DNA from: an uncultured Angelakisella sp.
GTDB lineage: Bacteria > Bacillota > Clostridia > Oscillospirales > Ruminococcaceae
Length of the DNA stretch: 39,540 bases
Assembly: GCA_910585535.1 (NCBI GenBank)
Contig: CAJUFK010000003.1
Span: forward strand, 44,451-83,990
Direction of reading: 5' to 3'
Part shown: positions 38,648 to 39,540 of the stretch, in pieces
Layout: each line of letters begins with the position of its first letter
Position numbering within the stretch: position 1 is the first letter of the stretch
Notes under the pieces: model-generated
The model's input: only the letters and a program-made list of their open reading frames with translations
Database searches by the model: none
What the model was told of the DNA's origin: nothing
Program-made: the position numbers and the translations under genes

Positions 38648-39540
38648 TCAGCCGCCGATGGCCTGGTCGGAGATGGCGTTGGCGTCGTTGATGAACTTCT
38701 CCATATCGCCGTTGCAAACCACCTTGGTGACCACGGCGTTGACGAAGTTGAGGAGGTCCTCGTTGCCCTTCTTAACAGCAACACCCTTGCCGTTGGAATC
38801 GTAGGGAATCTCGCAGAGGATGGCCAGATCATCGGGCTGGGCCTTGACATAGCCCTCGGCAACGGCGGTCTCCATGACCACGCCGTCAACCTTCTCACCC
38901 ATCAGGTCCATAACCAGGGCGGGGATGGTCTGGAGGGAGGTATGGGCAGCGTCGGGGGTGGAGGAGAGAGCCAGCTCTTCCTGGATGCTGCTGGTCTGGG
39001 CGCCAACGGTGGTGCCTGCGCCAAAGCTGGAAATATCGGTGTACTTGCCAACGTCAGCCTTCCGGACCAGGAGGGACTGGCTCTGGAGTTCATAAAGGTG
39101 GCTCATATCGATGGCTTCCAGCCGGTCGGGGGTGGGGGTGAAGCCGGCGATGCCCACGTCTACAGAACCGGCGCTAAGCTCCATCAGAATGGAATCGAAG
39201 GGGATGTCATGGATTTCCAGCTCCACGCCCAGCTCATCGGCGATGGCCTGGGCCAGGGAGATGTCAAAGCCCACAATCTTGTCCACGCCATTTTCCAGGA
39301 TGTGGAACTCATAGGGGGCATAGTCGGCGGAGGTGCCCAGGGTCAGCTTGCCCTCGGTGATGGTCTTGACCTTGGGGGCCAGCTCCTTGATCTGGGCATC
39401 CACAGCCGCCAGATCCACGGAAGCGGCGTCGGGGTAGGTGGGCATTACGATGTCCCCGGCAGGGGCGGCGGGCTCCTCAGAAGAGGAGGGCTGGGCGGGG
39501 GTGCTTGAAGGGGAATCGGAGGAGGGGGAAGGGGCGGGGG
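38648..39540 (-). CDS. Polar amino acid ABC transporter substrate-binding protein (N-terminus cut by window edge)
   Basis: The visible 297 codons encode a Ser/Pro-rich linker (39446-39540; e.g. SDSPSSTPAQPSSSEEPAAP) followed by a class-II binding-protein domain of the SBP_bac_3 family: LTLGTSADYAPYEFHI, VGFDISLAQAIADELGVELE, DIPFDSILMELSAGSVDVGI, AGFTPTPDRLEAIDMS. The signal peptide and lipobox Cys lie beyond base 39540. The long acidic/Ser-Pro linker fits a membrane-anchored lipoprotein. An internal ATG at 39445 is not the start because the frame stays open and protein-like upstream. Ligand is a polar amino acid, exact one unknown. Confidence 0.93.
   Translation of the reverse strand, partial: PAPSPSSDSPSSTPAQPSSSEEPAAPAGDIVMPTYPDAASVDLAAVDAQIKELAPKVKTITEGKLTLGTSADYAPYEFHILENGVDKIVGFDISLAQAIADELGVELEIHDIPFDSILMELSAGSVDVGIAGFTPTPDRLEAIDMSHLYELQSQSLLVRKADVGKYTDISSFGAGTTVGAQTSSIQEELALSSTPDAAHTSLQTIPALVMDLMGEKVDGVVMETAVAEGYVKAQPDDLAILCEIPYDSNGKGVAVKKGNEDLLNFVNAVVTKVVCNGDMEKFINDANAISDQAIGG

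Noticed and set aside
1..39540. CRISPR array, prophage, transposon, tRNA or rRNA
   Set aside because: No regularly spaced direct repeats, no integrase, transposase or phage structural gene, and no recognisable tRNA/rRNA segment was seen on either strand.

Overview
The window is a gene-dense, high-GC chromosomal segment. It most likely comes from a Gram-positive clostridium of the Oscillospirales type (Flavonifractor/Intestinimonas-like). The grounds are the ylxM-ffh-rpsP-khpA-rimM-trmD operon, an HPr with both His15 and the Ser46 motif, a YmfF/YmfH pair, the ATP-type PEP carboxykinase, a DUF1540 protein, strong AAAGGAGG ribosome sites and sigma-A type TTGACA/TATAAT promoters. The taxonomic call is inference. 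I see no rRNA, tRNA, CRISPR array, transposase, integrase or phage gene. No gene-free stretch exceeds 300 bases.

Layout. 1-3566 (minus): a two-gene M16 peptidase-like unit (ymfF, ymfH) reading into lgt, which is cut by the left edge. 3734-6586 (minus): accessory genes (unknown winged-helix-like protein, DUF1963/YwqG, HD-domain protein, SMI1/KNR4 protein). 6669-9516: divergent tsaD and pckA. 9764-10564 (plus): a membrane protein and a DUF1540 mini-protein. 10684-12360 (minus): metallophosphoesterase lipoprotein and ptsH. 12582-17053 (minus): ylxM-ffh-rpsP-khpA-rimM-trmD-DUF554, covering SRP targeting, ribosome assembly and tRNA modification. 17273-17959 (minus): YczE-like membrane protein whose promoter predicts a leaderless mRNA. 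18081-19851 (plus): TrmO-like methyltransferase, cyclase-family hydrolase, 48-residue protein. 19990-25444 (plus): polA-rimI, small unknown genes, an FMN-dependent alpha-hydroxy-acid oxidase with an N-terminal Cys cluster, an MBL-fold hydrolase. 25515-28571 (minus): patatin, RibD-C reductase and nucleoside hydrolase. 28707-30798 (minus): psuK-psuG for pseudouridine breakdown, with a built-in HTH on the kinase and a three-half-site operator at its promoter. 30987-34286 (minus): ridA and a SsuABC/ThiXYZ-type ABC transporter. 34508-36112 (minus): cytidylate-kinase-like protein, a histidine-less HPr-like protein and an unknown protein. 36327-36914 (plus): Uma2-family nuclease-like protein. 37106-39540 (minus): polar amino-acid ABC transporter whose binding protein is cut by the right edge.

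Most of the window is housekeeping. The points most worth a second look are non-coding: a structured repeat present twice (9533 and 28610) whose hairpin shows a compensatory base change; a 118-base fold-back element at 31464-31581 with a diverged core copy at 37061; a terminator/anti-terminator arrangement just before rimM; a leaderless promoter before the yczE-like gene; and a GC-rich structured leader before the SsuB-like ATPase. Among proteins, the HPr-like protein without the phosphorylatable His and the HTH-PfkB fusion PsuK stand out.
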